Shown here: positions 62,334 to 64,000 of the stretch, one piece after another
How positions within the stretch are numbered: position 1 is the first letter of the stretch
Layout of the letters: every line of letters starts with the position of its first letter
Source of the DNA: Rotaria macrura
Lineage: Eukaryota; Rotifera; Eurotatoria; Philodinida; Philodinidae
Assembly: GCA_900239685.1 (NCBI GenBank)
Contig: OENT01000235.1
Coordinates: 91,609-155,608 of the forward strand
Length of the DNA stretch: 64,000 nt
Direction of reading: 5' to 3'
Program-made: the position numbers and the translations under genes
The notes under the pieces: generated by a model
Database searches by the model: none
Told to the model about the DNA's origin: nothing
The model's input: the letters and a program-made list of their open reading frames with translations, nothing else

Positions 62334-63197
62334 TTAGAGAGATAACATTCGAGTATATGTCGGGGTAACTATTGCATTGATCGAATGCAAACGGCTATAG
62401 AGTTTTTGCCGGTTTTTCGCATTGTTGTATTCGTTTCGTGATTTCATAGCTTCGTCTCGTTCTTGTTTAGACATTAACTTATCATAATTCTCGAGCCAAT
62501 TACGTTCATAGTCGAGTAAACTATGACGATAAAGTAGAACGAATTCGTGTAGTTGTTTCATAGTATCGGTGAAAGAATCAACTATAGAGTACTCTTCGTA
62601 AGTGTTTTTTGTATTGCACAAATACTGAAAATTAGTTCCATTAATACCATAAGCTCGGCTTATGACACGTGCTTGTTCTTCAATGGATAATTTCATTGGT
62701 AAATAATATTGACTTCGACAGTTGACTACACAAGTTAGTGCCTTTTCGACGATTTCTCCACCCGGATGTGGTACTATCACAGGAACAAAATCATATGTAT
62801 AAATATCCATCTTGGCACCGTTAGCATCCATGGGAGTTTCTCGTTTACTAAAAGCGTTAATGAATGACACGCAATCGTCAATATTGGCCGTCAACAGACA
62901 GCCCTTGACAAAACTCTTTTTACATGATGTCAAACCCATCGTTAGACCAACACGATCCGTCGTTCCTCGATAAATGAAATCTTGACAGAAAAATCCTTTG
63001 GTATAACCTTGTAAACAGCAGTCCGGAATCCTCCTCTCTACATGGTCAAATGGGTTCCAGATCAAAGATGCAAAACCAAAGACTGCAATTCTTCCCCTTG
63101 TTTGTGTATCTTCAACAATAGCAGTGCGTTTTGCTGTATCGTGTTCTAGTCCTGTCAACTGCTTCAGTGATTCGTCTAAGTTATGTGAATACTCCAT
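62334..63197 (-). CDS. ChaC-like gamma-glutamylcyclotransferase
   Basis: A single exon of 287 codons. The N-terminal substrate loop FGFASLIWNP corresponds to the family's FGYGSLIWNP with Phe for Tyr and Ala for Gly. Then come ERRIPDCCLQGYTKGFF (usual RPA..RGY.R.F), GTTDRVGLTMGL, a Glu in SKRETP at the position of the catalytic acid, YDFVPVIVPHP, and the C-terminal ISRAYGINGTNFQYLCNT (usual GPSG.N.EYL). ChaC proteins cleave glutathione to 5-oxoproline and Cys-Gly in the cytosol. This protein is about 65-100 residues longer than vertebrate CHAC1/CHAC2, with an N-terminal extension and a charged C-terminal tail (NYDKLMSKQERDEAMKSR). The lack of introns contrasts with the left-hand genes. TATATATATAT at 63255-63265 is a plausible TATA box about 60 nt upstream. 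Confidence 0.82.
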   Translation of the reverse strand: MEYSHNLDESLKQLTGLEHDTAKRTAIVEDTQTRGRIAVFGFASLIWNPFDHVERRIPDCCLQGYTKGFFCQDFIYRGTTDRVGLTMGLTSCKKSFVKGCLLTANIDDCVSFINAFSKRETPMDANGAKMDIYTYDFVPVIVPHPGGEIVEKALTCVVNCRSQYYLPMKLSIEEQARVISRAYGINGTNFQYLCNTKNTYEEYSIVDSFTDTMKQLHEFVLLYRHSLLDYERNWLENYDKLMSKQERDEAMKSRNEYNNAKNRQKLYSRLHSINAIVTPTYTRMLSL

Positions 63198-63870
63198 TAA
63201 AGTAAGTTTAGTTTGACTACTGTATAGTTTCCACAGACTGGTCTATTTTCTCTCTATATATATATCGAGCTTATTAAGGAAGTGAAGTTAAAAGGGAAAT
63301 ATTTTTATGACTTCATTCGCAGTGCAGGAAAATAAAGTCTTATTCCAACTTGAATAGAAGAAGTTCGTCATGAAATATGACTTTAGCGAATCACGATATA
63401 TTGAAGCGCAGAGAACGAAACAAAATAGGCTTCCCCATTGCTCGTTAGTTTTCGAGGAGAGCATAGCACATTTGACGCGTGTAACTTGTGCCAGAACACA
63501 GAACAAGTCCAATCATGAGGGTGAAATAAAAAAACGCATGAATATCTTTTTTGTTGACAACTTTGAGAAACAGTCTGAATCAACGGTGCTCTTTTTAGAT
63601 CGCACAATACACATTTACCATAATAACTTACCGAGGAAACTGTTCATCTGTTTTCGTATGTATTTTGAACACGAGAAGCAGCCAGTGAGACTAAAAGTTT
63701 CTTTAAATATTTGTACCTAATCGACTAATTTTTCAACCTGTTTATAGATGTGTACCAAAAAGTCAAAATAACTACTGGCCGTTAGGTTTTATGATCCTAA
63801 GAATATTCTTTAAGTCTTATCCAGAATCAGTACTCACTAGATGAATGTTCGAGTTTTCGAAAAACGAATC
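63198..63870. other. 5' flank of the ChaC-like gene, otherwise empty
   Basis: Apart from the TATA-like run, open frames on the two strands overlap each other and carry no recognisable motif. No gene is claimed. Confidence 0.45.
63255..63265 (-). promoter_or_regulatory. Candidate TATA box of the ChaC-like gene
   Basis: TATATATATAT about 60 nt upstream of the minus-strand ATG, followed by a short GA-rich leader. Positional evidence only. Confidence 0.4.
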
Positions 63871-63876
63871 CCTTAC

Positions 63877-64000
63877 TACCCAGATAGCCAACAAATTGAG
63901 TTCGCTTCCCAGGTGAATGAATCCTATACCGAATCCGATAGGATCCGATCGGATCCTACGATCCGATGAAATCTTATGGGAATCCGGGTTGTGGAAACAG
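63877..64000. mobile_element. Partial element with CCCAG start, cut by the window end
   Basis: TA then CCCAGATAGCC is the same kind of terminus as the elements at 43211 and 41354. It is followed by repeated GGATCCGATCGGATCC- and ATCCGATG-type units, palindromic and GC-richer than the flank. Only the left end is visible. Confidence 0.4.

Noticed and set aside
1-64000. CRISPR arrays, prokaryotic operons, Shine-Dalgarno sites
   Set aside because: The window is clearly eukaryotic with spliceosomal introns. The only tandem repeats are microsatellites, a minisatellite and telomere-like tracts.

Overview
This is nuclear DNA of an animal, most probably a bdelloid rotifer (Adineta/Rotaria type). The genes are metazoan (UNC79, TTLL12, CUEDC1, R3HCC1L, CRYL1 and C11orf54 homologues). 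They are split by many short AT-rich introns of about 50-110 nt with a few of 0.6-1 kb, and the DNA is AT-rich throughout. Scattered TGTGGG-like tracts resemble the telomere repeat reported for bdelloids. The species call is inference.

Left part (1-26.1 kb) is gene-dense. On the minus strand lie a fusion of L-gulonate 3-dehydrogenase (CRYL1) with C11orf54 (1080-3237) and, 101 nt upstream on the same strand, the large NALCN-channel subunit UNC79 (3339-16135). Divergently, on the plus strand, come CUEDC1-like (16577-18104), R3HCC1/R3HCC1L-like (19449-21959), a small FUN14-like membrane protein (22179-22589) and TTLL12 (22867-26083). Several starts sit just downstream of splice-acceptor-like sequences. 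Together with the tight UNC79/fusion spacing and an AATAAA between them, this suggests SL trans-splicing and operon-like transcription.

Middle part (26.1-47.3 kb) is sparse and holds four paralogous small P-loop GTPases (A +, B -, C +, D +). B, C and D share a short variable exon 1, a phase-1 intron, a coiled coil and a G domain. B and C, in opposite orientation, are almost identical over 438 bp of G domain only, which indicates gene conversion. C and D share a nearly identical 5' block of about 0.4 kb but have unrelated first exons. Non-autonomous elements lie in and between these genes: a 371-bp foldback with perfect 156-bp arms, a 284-bp CCGTA-rich element, and a 1.6-kb TA-flanked element inside intron 1 of D.

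Right part (47.3-64 kb) is mostly mobile-element debris: a 3.7-kb hAT-like element with long inverted repeats and an 8-bp target duplication, a MITE nested in it, fragments of a non-LTR-type endonuclease, telomere-like tracts, a minisatellite, a small foldback and an element cut by the window end. One intact gene, a ChaC-like gamma-glutamylcyclotransferase, lies at 62334-63197 (-).

The two most noteworthy items are the CRYL1-C11orf54 fusion, whose domain pairing points to C11orf54 acting on the CRYL1 product in the glucuronate pathway, and the GTPase cluster with its conversion tract and swapped first exons.
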